A program made the translations under genes and the position numbers. Shown piece after piece: positions 1 through 8,619 of a DNA stretch of 30,635 bases (position 1 is the stretch's first letter; every line of letters starts with the position of its first letter). The stretch lies in assembly GCA_049322715.1 (NCBI GenBank), contig JBMOQP010000004.1, positions 1-30,635 on the forward strand, in the 5' to 3' direction. This DNA is from Thiofaba sp049322715. Its GTDB lineage: Bacteria > Pseudomonadota > Gammaproteobacteria > Halothiobacillales > Halothiobacillaceae. Under the pieces are notes generated by a model that did not search any database, was not told the origin of the DNA, and saw only the letters and a list, made by a program, of their open reading frames with translations.

Positions 1-51
1 CAGGCTCACGTAGCTGAACAGGTCGGATTGGGGATCGGAGATGCCACGCAT
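1..51 (-). CDS. Transposase, N-terminal 17 residues only (partial)
   Basis: The minus strand from 51 reads MRGISDPQSDLFSYVSL and then leaves the window. An N-terminus of the form MRG-x-D-xx-Q-xx-LFSY-(V/I)-S is characteristic of DDE transposases of IS5/IS1182-like elements, where it normally continues into a V-P-x-x-H-P-L-R segment. The start is the ATG at 51-49, preceded by purine-poor repeated sequence, so the ribosome binding site is not obvious. The catalytic DDE residues lie outside the window, so whether the gene is intact is unknown. Family recognition rests on this short motif and on the IS-like end next to it. Confidence 0.55.
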   Translation of the reverse strand, partial: MRGISDPQSDLFSYVSL

Positions 52-124
52 CGCTCAGGGATGGATCAGGGATGGATCAGGGGGATCATGCCATGGAAGC
101 GCCGGAGTTTTTCAACGGCCTGCT
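1..124 (-). mobile_element. End of an insertion sequence (IS5/IS1182-like), cut by the window edge
   Basis: The segment carries the first codons of a transposase (positions 51 to 1) and, outside them, a sequence typical of an IS terminus. Read on the minus strand, the outer end at about 124-105 is TAGCAGGCCGTTGAAAAACT; a GTTGAAAAA core near the tip is common in IS5- and IS1182-type elements. Between the tip and the start codon is a short direct repeat, with ATGGATCAGGG-like units at about 61-81. The element continues beyond the left edge, so its second inverted repeat and any target duplication cannot be seen. The exact outer boundary is inferred; it falls about 27 bp from the pgm stop codon. 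Confidence 0.6.
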
Positions 125-150
125 AACCCGTCCTACATTTTGAACCGCGA

Positions 151-1800
<1,650 letters not shown>

Positions 1801-1884
1801 GTCGTTATTCCTTGTTCAAGCCGTGGATGCGCAGGGTATGCGATGAAGATTACCGTTCCTTGGTCGGGATGCACATGGGGATGC

Positions 1885-2439
1885 TTACAAGGACTGTTTG
1901 TCCTGCGTTCCCTGCCCGGTCGCCTCGGGCTCCGGAAAAACCCGTCGGGCCAGTTCGTCCATGCTGGAGAGATTGAAGTCGTCTAGGAACTGGCGGGTGG
2001 TGCCAAGCAGGTCCGGGCGGCCGGGGGACTCCTTCTTGCCGACCACTGTGACCCAGCCGCGCTCCTGCAGGGTGCGGATGATGTTCGGGTTGACCGACAC
2101 CCCGCGTACGGCCTCGATCTCCGCGCGGGTGACCGGCTGCTTCCAGGCGATGAGGGCGAGGGTCTCGAGCACGGCGCGGGAGTAGCGCGCGGGCCGCTCG
2201 GGGGTGAGGCGGGCGATCCAAGGGGCGAAGCGCTCGCGGGCCTGCAGGCGCAGGCCGCTGGCGACCTCGACCAGTTCGAAGCCGCGCTCGGCGTAGCTCG
2301 CGGCGAGGCCCCGGAGCGCCTCGTCGAGGGTCGCGGCGTCTACGTCCTCGCCCATGATCTCTTCCAGCCGGGCACGGCTCAGCGGCTCGCCGGCGGCGAG
2401 CAGGACGGCTTCGAGGATTTGTTGGAGGGGGGTCAGCAT
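1885..2439 (-). CDS. scpB: Segregation and condensation protein B
   Basis: Winged-helix partner of the ScpA kleisin in the SMC-ScpAB condensin-like complex that compacts and segregates chromosomes. From the ATG at 2439 it is 184 residues. Family features are the opening LTPLQQILEAVLLAAGEPLS, the second winged helix with ALIAWKQPVTRAEIE-(A)-VRGV, and the GRPDLLGTTRQFLDDFNL ending (GRP-x-L-(Y/L)-G-T-T is the ScpB signature). The reading frame is open for 32 more codons upstream, to 2535, but that stretch is not ScpB-like, so the start at MLTPLQQ is preferred. The gap to scpA is 111 bp, unusually loose compared with the overlaps upstream in this run. Confidence 0.92.
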   Translation of the reverse strand: MLTPLQQILEAVLLAAGEPLSRARLEEIMGEDVDAATLDEALRGLAASYAERGFELVEVASGLRLQARERFAPWIARLTPERPARYSRAVLETLALIAWKQPVTRAEIEAVRGVSVNPNIIRTLQERGWVTVVGKKESPGRPDLLGTTRQFLDDFNLSSMDELARRVFPEPEATGQGTQDKQSL

Positions 2440-2550
2440 GTGGTGCGGCTCGTCATCGCAAGGTTCATGAGGACGCGGCGATCCATGGACTGTCGATGCT
2501 GCAAGCGATGATGGATGCCCTCTCCGCGCTCGCAATAAGGATGGTGCAAC

Positions 2551-3354
2551 TCATTTATCGGAATACGCCCTCCTTGCGCTGACCACGAACAAGCCTGCCT
2601 CGTCCCGCTCGATCTCGATCTGCCCGCCCTTGAGCAGTTCCAGCATGGCGAGGAAGCTCACGACCACCCCGCGCCGGCCCTCTTCCGGCGCCAGCAGGTC
2701 CAGAAGAAGCACCGTGCCCTCGGCCACCCGCAGCAGGATCAGGCTCATGCGCTCGCGCACGCTGATGGCCTCGCGCTGGATGTGGTGGTGCTCGACCAGC
2801 GCGGCGCGCTGCAATGCGGCGCGCAGGGCCTCCAGCAGCTCGTCCAGGCCGACCTGCGGCGGCTCTGGCCTGCGTTCGATGACGGGCATCTGCACCGAGA
2901 CCGGAAACACGTCGCGCTCCACGCGCGGCAGGGCATCCAGACGCTCGGCGGCCTGGCGCAGCAGCTCATACTCCTGCAGACGGCGGACCAGGGCCAGGCG
3001 CGGGTCCTCGTCGTCTTCGCCCTCCGCCTGCGGCGGGCGCGGCAGAAGCATGCGCGACTTGATCTCCGCGAGCCACGCGGCCATGACCAGGTAGTCGGCG
3101 GCGAGCTCGAGCTGCATGCCCTGCATCAGTTCGATGTAGCCCATGTACTGGCGCGTGACCTCGGCGATGGGGATGTCGAGGATGTCGATATTCTGCTTGC
3201 GGATCAGGTAAAGCAGCAGGTCGAGCGGCCCTTCGAAGGATTCGAGGATGACCGCGAGGGCATCCGGCGGGATGTAGAGATCCTGCGGGAATTCGAGGAC
3301 CAGCTGCTCGCCGACCCGGGCGACGAATTCGGGCTGGGCCGCGACCTCTTCCAT
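2551..3354 (-). CDS. scpA: Segregation and condensation protein A (kleisin)
   Basis: Kleisin subunit bridging SMC heads and binding ScpB in chromosome condensation. From the ATG at 3354 it is 267 residues, normal for the family. The signature FEGPLDLLLYLIRKQNIDILDIPIAEVTRQY lies near residues 40-70 and is followed by AADYLVMAAWLAEIKSRMLLP. The C-terminal winged-helix part reads VVVSFLAMLELLKGGQIEIERDEAG. The frame stays open upstream to 3420, but that part overlaps the protease gene and is not ScpA-like. Stop and start of the two genes overlap as TGATG at 3356-3352, which indicates translational coupling with the protease. Confidence 0.94.
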   Translation of the reverse strand: MEEVAAQPEFVARVGEQLVLEFPQDLYIPPDALAVILESFEGPLDLLLYLIRKQNIDILDIPIAEVTRQYMGYIELMQGMQLELAADYLVMAAWLAEIKSRMLLPRPPQAEGEDDEDPRLALVRRLQEYELLRQAAERLDALPRVERDVFPVSVQMPVIERRPEPPQVGLDELLEALRAALQRAALVEHHHIQREAISVRERMSLILLRVAEGTVLLLDLLAPEEGRRGVVVSFLAMLELLKGGQIEIERDEAGLFVVSARRAYSDK

Positions 3355-4007
3355 CACGGCAGGAAAAGCCCGGTGATGAATCCGTTCATGGCGTTGAACA
3401 GCGGGCCGAGGAACGCCCACAGCACGCCCGTCACCAGCAGCAGGATCAGGATCAGCAGGCCGAAGGGCTCGATGCGCGCGACCTGAGCGCCGAGCGGCGG
3501 CGGCAGCAGGCTGACCAGGATGCGGCCGCCGTCCAGCGGCGGGATCGGCACCAGGTTGAGCAGCATCAGCAGCAGGTTGATGAACACCCCCGCCTGTCCC
3601 ATCAGCGCCAGCGGCACGGCCACCGCGCCGAGGCCCGTGTCGGCAAGGAATTGGGCGAGGGCCATCATCAGCCCCCAGAAGATGGCCATGGCGAGATTCG
3701 ATCCCGGCCCGGCCAGCGACACCCAGGCCATGTCGCGGCGCGGGTTGCGCAGGTTGCGGGCATCCACCGGCACCGGCTTGGCCCAGCCGAAGATGAAGCC
3801 GGAGAGGAAGAAGGTGGCGATCGGCAGAAGTACCGTGCCGATCGGGTCGATGTGGCGCAGGGGGTTGAGCGACAGCCGTCCGAGGCGCGCGGCGGTGTCG
3901 TCGCCGAAATAACGTGCGGCGTAGCCGTGCGCGGCCTCGTGCACGGTGATGGCGAAGAGAGCCGGCAGGATCCAGATGGTGAATTTCTGGATGAGGTTCA
4001 GATCCAT
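3354..4007 (-). CDS. Site-2-protease-family (M50) membrane metalloprotease
   Basis: A 217-residue polytopic zinc protease of the small YwhC-like M50 group, expected to cut substrates within the inner membrane; the substrate is unknown. The zinc-binding HEAAH motif is at 23-27, inside the first hydrophobic segment, and the third ligand is in the downstream NLVPIPPLDGGRIL motif (N-x-x-P-x-x-x-L-D-G). Other hallmarks are GRLSLNPLRHIDPIGT and GWAKPVPV. There is no PDZ domain, which separates it from RseP. The ATG at 4007 overlaps the preceding stop as TGATG; a GTG one codon upstream is also possible. Position between a Sua5-like gene and scpA is a frequent proteobacterial arrangement. Confidence 0.9.
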   Translation of the reverse strand: MDLNLIQKFTIWILPALFAITVHEAAHGYAARYFGDDTAARLGRLSLNPLRHIDPIGTVLLPIATFFLSGFIFGWAKPVPVDARNLRNPRRDMAWVSLAGPGSNLAMAIFWGLMMALAQFLADTGLGAVAVPLALMGQAGVFINLLLMLLNLVPIPPLDGGRILVSLLPPPLGAQVARIEPFGLLILILLLVTGVLWAFLGPLFNAMNGFITGLFLP

Positions 4008-4639
4008 CACTCGGCCTCTTCCACGCCCGCCGGAACCTCGCCGCGCCCGCGCCGGACCAGCACGGGCGCGCCGTTCGCCATGTCGATGACGGTGGTCGGA
4101 TGATCGGCGCAGAAGCCGACGTCCAGGATCAGCTCCACCCGGTTGCCGATGCGATCATCGATATCGTAGGGATCGCACAGCGGCTCCGATTCGTCCGGCA
4201 GGATCAGGCTGGTGCTCAGGATGGGCTCGCCCAGGGCCTCCAGCAGGGCCTGGGTCAGCGGGTGCTCGGGCACGCGCAGGCCGACCGTCTTGCGCTTGGG
4301 ATGCTGCAGCCGGCGCGGCACCTCGTGGGTCGCCTGCAGGATGAAGGTATAGGGGCCGGGGGTGTACTGGCGCAGGAAGCGGTATTCGACGTTGCCGACG
4401 CGCGCATAAGTGGAGATTTCCGACAGGTCGCGGCACATCAGGGTGAAGTGGTGCTTCTCGCCCAGCCCGCGGATCGCGCGCATCCGCTCGATCGCCGCCT
4501 TGTCCCCCAGGCCGCAGCCTAGGGCATAGCCGGAGTCGGTCGGAAAGGCGATCACTCCCCCGCCGCGCAGGGCCTCGACGGCCTGGTCGAGCAGACGAGC
4601 CTGAGGATTTTGCGGGTGCAGGGCGAGGATGCGCGCCAT
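4007..4639 (-). CDS. Sua5/YciO/YrdC-family protein, threonylcarbamoyladenylate synthase type
   Basis: A 210-residue single-domain protein of the YrdC fold. It has the nucleotide and threonine pocket typical of the family: GGVIAFPTDSGYALGC near the N-terminus, then MRAIRGLGEKHHFTLMC, PGPYTFILQAT, KRKTVGLRVPEHP and EPILSTSLILP. These match the YciO subgroup most closely. Sua5/TsaC enzymes make threonylcarbamoyl-AMP for tRNA t6A synthesis. YciO proteins share the fold but their cellular role is less certain, so no symbol is given. The ATG at 4639 is preferred over the TTG one codon upstream. It is the first gene of the minus-strand run and is divergent from yciB across 91 bp. Confidence 0.85.
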   Translation of the reverse strand: MARILALHPQNPQARLLDQAVEALRGGGVIAFPTDSGYALGCGLGDKAAIERMRAIRGLGEKHHFTLMCRDLSEISTYARVGNVEYRFLRQYTPGPYTFILQATHEVPRRLQHPKRKTVGLRVPEHPLTQALLEALGEPILSTSLILPDESEPLCDPYDIDDRIGNRVELILDVGFCADHPTTVIDMANGAPVLVRRGRGEVPAGVEEAE

Positions 4640-4730
4640 CAATACGGTCCTTTTCTGTGGGAATTCGCGCGATCCATGACCGCGGGAATTTAAACGGTTA
4701 ACATACCCGAGCTTAACAACCGATGCATTG
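4640..4730. promoter_or_regulatory. Divergent intergenic region between the yciO-like gene and yciB
   Basis: This 91-bp gap separates two divergent transcription units and must hold both promoters if each is transcribed from here. It is much richer in A and T than its surroundings, notably the TTTAAACGGTTAACATA stretch at about 4690-4706. No confident -35/-10 pair is assigned. Confidence 0.35.
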
Positions 4731-5450
4731 ATGAAACTACTTTTCGATTTCCTGCCGATCCTGCTGTTCTTCGTGGCCTACAAGACGGCGGGCATCTTTG
4801 TTGCCACCGCCGTGGCCATCGTCGCCACCCTCCTGCAGGTGGGCTTCACCTGGTATCGCAGCCGCCGCCTCGAGACCATGCACCTCGTCTCCCTCGGCCT
4901 GATCGTGGTGTTCGGCGGGGCGACGCTGTGGCTGCAGAATCCACTGTTCATCATGTGGAAGCCCACCATCCTCTACCTGCTGTTCGCGGCCGTCTTTCTC
5001 GGCAGCCAGTTCGTCGGCCAGAAGCCGCTGGTCGAGCGCATGATGGGCGGAATGCTGGCTGCGCCGGACAAGGTCTGGCGGCGGGTCAACGCGGCGTGGG
5101 CGATCTTCTTCCTGTGCCTCGCCGTGCTGAACCTGTACGTGGCCTATAACTTCTCCGAAGAAGACTGGGTCAACTTCAAGCTGTTCGGCCTGCTGGGACT
5201 GACCCTCGTGTTCATGATCGGCCAGGGGCTGTGGCTGGCGAAACACGCCGAGGCCCTGCCCGAGACGCCAGCCGAGACACCGATCCGTCAGGCTCCCGAC
5301 GGCCACACCCCGCAGGGGCTTCCGGCATGGATGCCGGAAGGGTCTTCGGTACGGGATCAGCGGATCGGGAGTTGCCGTACGGAAAACCCGAAGGGGGCCG
5401 ACCAGGGATGGTCGGCATCCGCGGCGACCGAGCCGGGCGAGAAAGGATAA
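4731..5450 (+). CDS. yciB: Inner-membrane intracellular septation protein A, with repeat-derived tail
   Basis: A polytopic inner-membrane protein linked to cell-envelope and septum integrity. Residues 1 to about 177 match the whole usual family: MKLLFDFLPILLFFVAYK at the start, ATAVAIVATLLQVG, MHLVSLGLIVVFGGATL, WKPTILYLLFAAVFLGSQF and the conserved NLYVAYNFSEEDWVNFKLFG block, followed by GLTLVFMIGQGLWLAKH. The protein then continues for about 60 hydrophilic residues that the family normally lacks, giving 239 in total. Residues 183-231 of this tail are encoded by palindromic repeat copy A (5279-5424) and include GLPAWMPEGSS. The ATG at 4731 fits the family start. yciI begins 10 bp after the stop, so the two are probably one unit. 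Confidence 0.93.
   Translation: MKLLFDFLPILLFFVAYKTAGIFVATAVAIVATLLQVGFTWYRSRRLETMHLVSLGLIVVFGGATLWLQNPLFIMWKPTILYLLFAAVFLGSQFVGQKPLVERMMGGMLAAPDKVWRRVNAAWAIFFLCLAVLNLYVAYNFSEEDWVNFKLFGLLGLTLVFMIGQGLWLAKHAEALPETPAETPIRQAPDGHTPQGLPAWMPEGSSVRDQRIGSCRTENPKGADQGWSASAATEPGEKG
5279..5424 (+). repeat. Palindromic intragenic repeat, family 1, copy A (146 bp)
   Basis: This copy matches the reverse complement of copy B (12064-12209) over exactly 146 bp with no gaps; 26 mismatches by hand count give about 82% identity. It folds into several hairpins. H1 is a long-range pair, CCGATCCG (5280-5287) with CGGATCGG (5361-5368). H2 is CCCC-GCA-GGGG (5308-5318). H3 is CTTCCGGCAT/ATGCCGGAAG (5319-5340). H5 is GCCGACCA/TGGTCGGC (5397-5416). 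It is read in frame as the tail of YciB. Confidence 0.85.
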
Positions 5451-5460
5451 GGACACCACC

Positions 5461-5769
5461 ATGTGGTACATGATCTACGGCATCGATGCCGAGGACAGCC
5501 TGGACAAGCGCAAGGCAACCCGTCCGGCCCATCTCGAACGCCTGCAGGCGCTGCAGGATGCGGGCCGGCTGATGCTCGCCGGCCCTCTCCCCGCGCTGGA
5601 CACCCGCGAGCCGGGGCCGGCCGGTTTTGCCGGCAGCCTGGTCATCGCCGAATTCGATTCGCTCCAGGCCGCCAGGGCCTGGGCCGATGCCGACCCCTAC
5701 GTGCATGCCGGGGTGTACCGCGAGGTACGCGTGCATCCCTGGCTGCAGGTCTTTCCATCCTCATTCTGA
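5461..5769 (+). CDS. yciI: YciI-family protein
   Basis: A 102-residue cytoplasmic protein of the YciI (YCII-like, ferredoxin-like fold) family. The opening WYMIYGIDAEDSLDKRKATR and the RPAHLERLQALQDAGRLMLAGPLP block are typical; the family's putative active-site His is in RPAHL, and the matching acidic residue is in the DADPYVHAGVY motif near residue 78. Biochemical function is not settled in the family. A strong ribosome binding site (AGGATAAGGA) overlaps the yciB stop just upstream. The yciB-yciI-parvulin order suggests one transcript. A longer overlapping frame inside this gene is ignored because it lacks family similarity. Confidence 0.93.
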   Translation: MWYMIYGIDAEDSLDKRKATRPAHLERLQALQDAGRLMLAGPLPALDTREPGPAGFAGSLVIAEFDSLQAARAWADADPYVHAGVYREVRVHPWLQVFPSSF

Positions 5770-5787
5770 AAATAAGGAATGTTACCC

Positions 5788-6651
5788 ATGTCGTTGATCA
5801 AGAAGCCTCTTTTTGTCGCCATGGCTGCCGCGCTCATGCTCGCGGGTTGCGGTGAGGACACATCCGCGCCGGACGCGAAGGCCCCCGTCAGCCAGGAGAC
5901 CCTGGCCGTGGTCAACGGCGACGCGATCACCCGCCAGGACCTCGAGGGCGTGAAGGCCCAGATGCCGGGGCGTGGCAACGACGAGCAGATCCTCGATCAG
6001 CTGGTCGAACTGAAGCTGCTGGCACAGAAGGCCCGCAAGGAAGGCCTGGACAAGGACGCCGAGGTCAAGGCCGAGCTGGCCCGAGCCAGCGAGAGCATCC
6101 TCGCCAATCATCTGGTGCGGAACATGCTCGAGGCCAAGACATTCACCGACGCCGAACTGAAGGCCGAATACGACGAAGTCGTCGCCAAGATGCCGAAGAA
6201 GGACGAGTACAAGGCCGCCCACATCCTCGTCGAGGACGAGGCGCAGGCCAAGGACCTGCTGGCCAAGCTGGCCAATGGTGCGGATTTCGCCGCGCTGGCG
6301 AAGGAGCACTCCACCGACCCGGGCTCCAAGGACCAGGGTGGAGACCTCGGCTGGTTCGAGGCCAGCATGATGGTGCCGGAATTCGCCCAGGCCGTGACCG
6401 AGCTCGAGCCGGGCAAGACCAGCAGCGCGCCGGTCAAGACCCAGTTCGGCTGGCACATCATCAAGCTTGAGGAAAAGCGCCAGGTTCCGCCGCCCGCCTT
6501 CGATGCCGTCAAGCCCCAGCTGGGCAACATGCTGCGCCAGAAGGCGGTTGAGCAGTTCGTCAAGGATGCCCGCGCGCAGGCCAAGGTGGAGATCAAGCTT
6601 GCCCCGGCCGCCAAGCCCGAGGACAAGCCTGCCGAGACTCCGGCCAAGTAA
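5788..6651 (+). CDS. Parvulin-type peptidyl-prolyl isomerase lipoprotein
   Basis: A 287-residue envelope-located folding chaperone of the SurA/PrsA/PpiC class. The N-terminus is a lipoprotein signal with lipobox LAGC at about residues 19-22, so the mature protein starts at that Cys and is lipid-anchored. A SurA-N-like helical segment follows (VNGDAITRQDLEGVK and LDQLVELKLLAQKARKEG). The parvulin domain covers roughly 135-235 with YKAAHILVEDEAQAKDLL, DPGSKDQGGDLGWF and QFGWHIIKLEEKR. The C-terminus is a Lys/Pro/Ala-rich tail. An ATG nine bases upstream (5779) leaves no spacing after AAGGA; the ATG at 5788 has about nine bases and is preferred. Confidence 0.92.
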   Translation: MSLIKKPLFVAMAAALMLAGCGEDTSAPDAKAPVSQETLAVVNGDAITRQDLEGVKAQMPGRGNDEQILDQLVELKLLAQKARKEGLDKDAEVKAELARASESILANHLVRNMLEAKTFTDAELKAEYDEVVAKMPKKDEYKAAHILVEDEAQAKDLLAKLANGADFAALAKEHSTDPGSKDQGGDLGWFEASMMVPEFAQAVTELEPGKTSSAPVKTQFGWHIIKLEEKRQVPPPAFDAVKPQLGNMLRQKAVEQFVKDARAQAKVEIKLAPAAKPEDKPAETPAK

Positions 6652-6728
6652 GGCCGTGTTTGCCGCGCAGGATCAGCATCTGCAACAATCGGCAAGGACG
6701 CCGAACAGGACAATACGAGGCTCAGCCC

Positions 6729-7214
6729 ATGCAGCTCCCCATCACCGGCAACGACATCCGCAAGACGCTTCTTGGCGCGGAACTGACCGACATGGAGTGC
6801 GAGACCCTCGCGCAGGTGTGCGAGGTGCGCCATGTCGCCAGCGGCGAGACGCTGTTCCGTGAAGGCGAATCCCATCACGAGCTGTTCGTCGTGATCGACG
6901 GCCGCCTGTCGGTCAACAAGGACACGGGGCGCGGCTATGCCGACACCCTGCACATCCTCGGCCCGGGCGACCTTGCCGGGGAATCCGGCTTCCTCGATGG
7001 CAAGCCGCACAGCGCCACCCTGCGCGCCGTGGGCGATGCCACTGTGCTCAGCCTGCACCGCGAGAACCTCGAGCGTCTGATCAAGGACCATCCGTTCATG
7101 GTCTACCACGTGATGCGCGCCATCGTCCGCAGCATCCGCGAGATCATCCGCCGCATGAATGCGCAGTGCTCGCAGATGACCAGCTATATCCAGCAAACCG
7201 GCGGCCGGTTCTGA
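6729..7214 (+). CDS. Single-domain cyclic-nucleotide-binding protein
   Basis: A 161-residue cytoplasmic protein made almost entirely of one cNMP-binding domain (about 25-130): ASGETLFREGESHHELFVVIDG, then GPGDLAGESGFLDGKPHSATLRAV, which matches the phosphate-binding cassette (G-E-x-(S/A)-(F/L)-(L/D), then R-(A/S)-A). In a true cNMP binder the cassette has Arg-Thr or Arg-Ser; here it is HSATLRA, so ligand binding is uncertain. A helical C-terminus follows, but there is no winged-helix DNA-binding domain, so it is not a CRP/FNR regulator. The frame is open upstream to 6660, but the MQLPITGND start is preferred. It lies between the parvulin and Tim44 genes; its partner is unknown. Confidence 0.85.
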   Translation: MQLPITGNDIRKTLLGAELTDMECETLAQVCEVRHVASGETLFREGESHHELFVVIDGRLSVNKDTGRGYADTLHILGPGDLAGESGFLDGKPHSATLRAVGDATVLSLHRENLERLIKDHPFMVYHVMRAIVRSIREIIRRMNAQCSQMTSYIQQTGGRF

Positions 7215-7244
7215 TTTCGAAGCCGGTATGCAACCTTATTCGTG

Positions 7245-7276
7245 CGATACGGTCGAATTTATTTCCGGCCGTATCG
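7245..7276. repeat. Inverted repeat upstream of the Tim44-domain gene
   Basis: CGATACGG at 7245-7252 pairs perfectly with CCGTATCG at 7269-7276 across an AT-rich 16-base loop. It sits in the 94-bp gap between the cNMP-binding gene and the Tim44 gene. No T-run follows, so it is not a standard intrinsic terminator. It could be an operator or an RNA processing hairpin. Confidence 0.5.
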
Positions 7277-7308
7277 GCTCGCACGCTTACCAACCATAGG
7301 AAAAACCC

Positions 7309-8223
7309 ATGACGATGAAGAAGATCCTCCCCTTCCTCACCGCCCTGATCATTGGCCTCGGCCTGTCCCTGCAGCCGGTCGAAGCCAAGCGCCTCGGCGC
7401 AGGCCAAAGCATGGGCCAGCAGAAGCAAAGCTTCGCCCGTGAGGCCACCCCGCCGAGCGCGCCGACCAGCGCCACTACCGGCACTGCGGCAACTGGCGCA
7501 GCCGCCGCGGGCGCGACCACCACAGCCAGTGGCGCCAGCAAGTGGATGGGCCCGCTCGCCGGCCTCGCTGCCGGCGGCCTGCTCGCCGCCCTGTTCTTCG
7601 GCGGCGCCTTCGAAGGCATCCAGGTCATGGACATCCTGCTGATCGCCCTGCTCGCCTTCGGCATCTTCATGGTCATCCGCATGATGCGCGCCAAGGCCGC
7701 CCAGGCCCAGCAGCCAGCGGGCTACCAATACGCTGCCGCGGGTGGTGCGCCGTATGGCACGGCCCAGCAGCCGGTGCAGACTGCCCCGGTAGCCAGCACC
7801 GGCTTCGACCGCAGCCGCACCGCGCTGAGCGACACCCCGGCCTGGTTCGATGAGCACGGCTTCCTGCAGGGCGCCCGCAACCATTTCCTGACCCTGCAGA
7901 TGGCCTGGGATGCGAACGACATGGAGAAGGTGCGCGAGTACTTCACTCCGGACATGTTCGAGCAGCTCCGCGCCCAGCGCGCCGAGATCGGCGATGCGAA
8001 CAACACCACCGACGTGCAGAGCCTGGACGCCCAGCTGCTCGACCTGGTGCGAGAAGGCGACGTGATCGTCGCCTCCGTCCTGTTCCAGGGCCGCGTGCGC
8101 GAGGACGGCAACATGCCGGAAGACATCGCCGAGATCTGGCATGTCCAGCACGCTGCCGATAGCGCCCAGGGCGACTGGCTGATCAGCGGCATCCAGCAGG
8201 CCGACCAGCGCACCCTGCACTGA
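7309..8223 (+). CDS. Tim44-like domain membrane protein
   Basis: A 304-residue protein with an N-terminal signal (about 1-26, ending in PVEA), then a low-complexity linker rich in Ala, Thr and Ser (about 40-80). Two hydrophobic segments follow, around 80-105 and 106-125 (GLAAGGLLAALFFGGAF and DILLIALLAFGIFMVIRMM). After another Gln/Ala-rich linker comes a C-terminal Tim44-like domain, about 175-300: FDEHGFLQGARNHFLTLQ, DMEKVREYFTPDMFEQL and EIWHVQH. In bacteria such proteins are envelope proteins of unclear function. AGGA seven bases before the ATG at 7309 supports the start. The gene is followed by a strong terminator. Confidence 0.9.
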   Translation: MTMKKILPFLTALIIGLGLSLQPVEAKRLGAGQSMGQQKQSFAREATPPSAPTSATTGTAATGAAAAGATTTASGASKWMGPLAGLAAGGLLAALFFGGAFEGIQVMDILLIALLAFGIFMVIRMMRAKAAQAQQPAGYQYAAAGGAPYGTAQQPVQTAPVASTGFDRSRTALSDTPAWFDEHGFLQGARNHFLTLQMAWDANDMEKVREYFTPDMFEQLRAQRAEIGDANNTTDVQSLDAQLLDLVREGDVIVASVLFQGRVREDGNMPEDIAEIWHVQHAADSAQGDWLISGIQQADQRTLH

Positions 8224-8228
8224 TCCCC

Positions 8229-8262
8229 CGTAGGAGCGGCGTGCCGCCGCGATCGCCGCCAC
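8229..8262. repeat. REP-like extragenic palindrome
   Basis: The sequence CGTAGGAGCGGC followed by GCCGCCGCGATCGCCGCC resembles the extragenic palindromic repeats (core GTAGGAGCGGC...GCCGCGA) found widely in Pseudomonas, Xanthomonadales and related proteobacteria. Only one copy is seen in the window. It lies just after the Tim44 gene stop. Confidence 0.5.
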
Positions 8263-8286
8263 AGGTGGCCCCCACAGCAACCACAG

Positions 8287-8320
8287 AAAGGCCCGGGACA
8301 TCCTCCCGGGCCTTTTTCTT
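8287..8320 (+). terminator. Rho-independent terminator after the Tim44-domain gene
   Basis: A perfect 12-bp stem, AAAGGCCCGGGA (8287-8298) with TCCCGGGCCTTT (8304-8315), has a five-base loop and ends in a T-run. The A-rich 5' arm also allows weak function on the other strand. It separates the yciB-to-Tim44 unit from the cobalamin locus. Confidence 0.9.
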
Positions 8321-8335
8321 CCCCCCCCGATCCCC

Positions 8336-8341
8336 TACAAT
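8336..8341 (+). promoter_or_regulatory. Candidate -10 box for the riboswitch-btuB transcript
   Basis: TACAAT lies between the upstream terminator and the riboswitch and is a near-consensus -10 hexamer. The corresponding -35 would fall in the terminator's T-run and is poor. The assignment is tentative and rests on position. Confidence 0.35.
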
Positions 8342-8382
8342 CCGCGCCTCGTTCGCGTACTGACGCGGGCGAATGCATGTTT

Positions 8383-8587
8383 CGGGTGCCCCGCGCCATT
8401 CAGGCCAGGGGTTAAACGGGAAACAGGTGCGGTCGACATGACACGACCCAAGCCTGTGCTGCCCCCGCAACGGTAAGCGTTCGATCGGCGCGTCCTCACG
8501 GCCACTGTCCCCGCAAGGCGGGATGGGAAGGCGACGCGGCCTCATGCGCAAGCCCGGAGACCGGCCCGGAACTCCGCTTCACCAGGC
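8383..8587 (+). ncRNA. Cobalamin (B12) riboswitch
   Basis: The leader of btuB contains the conserved blocks of the AdoCbl-type riboswitch in order: GGGTGCC near the 5' end (8384), GGGAAACAGGTG (8418-8429), GCTGCCCCCGCAACGGTAA (8458-8476), which is the hallmark core, and the B12 box as AAGCCCGGAGACCGGCC (8550-8566). Binding of a cobalamin is expected to lower expression of btuB, most likely by blocking translation, since the element ends only about 32 bases before the start codon. Ends are approximate. No second riboswitch is seen before cobO, so control of the synthesis genes depends on readthrough of the terminator after btuB or on a separate promoter. Confidence 0.95.
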
Positions 8588-8619
8588 GTGCGGGTGTGCT
8601 CGCCTCTTGAGACCCGACC

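Noticed and set aside
2440..2535. 32-residue N-terminal extension of ScpB
   Set aside because: Not similar to ScpB; MLTPLQQ is the family-typical start.
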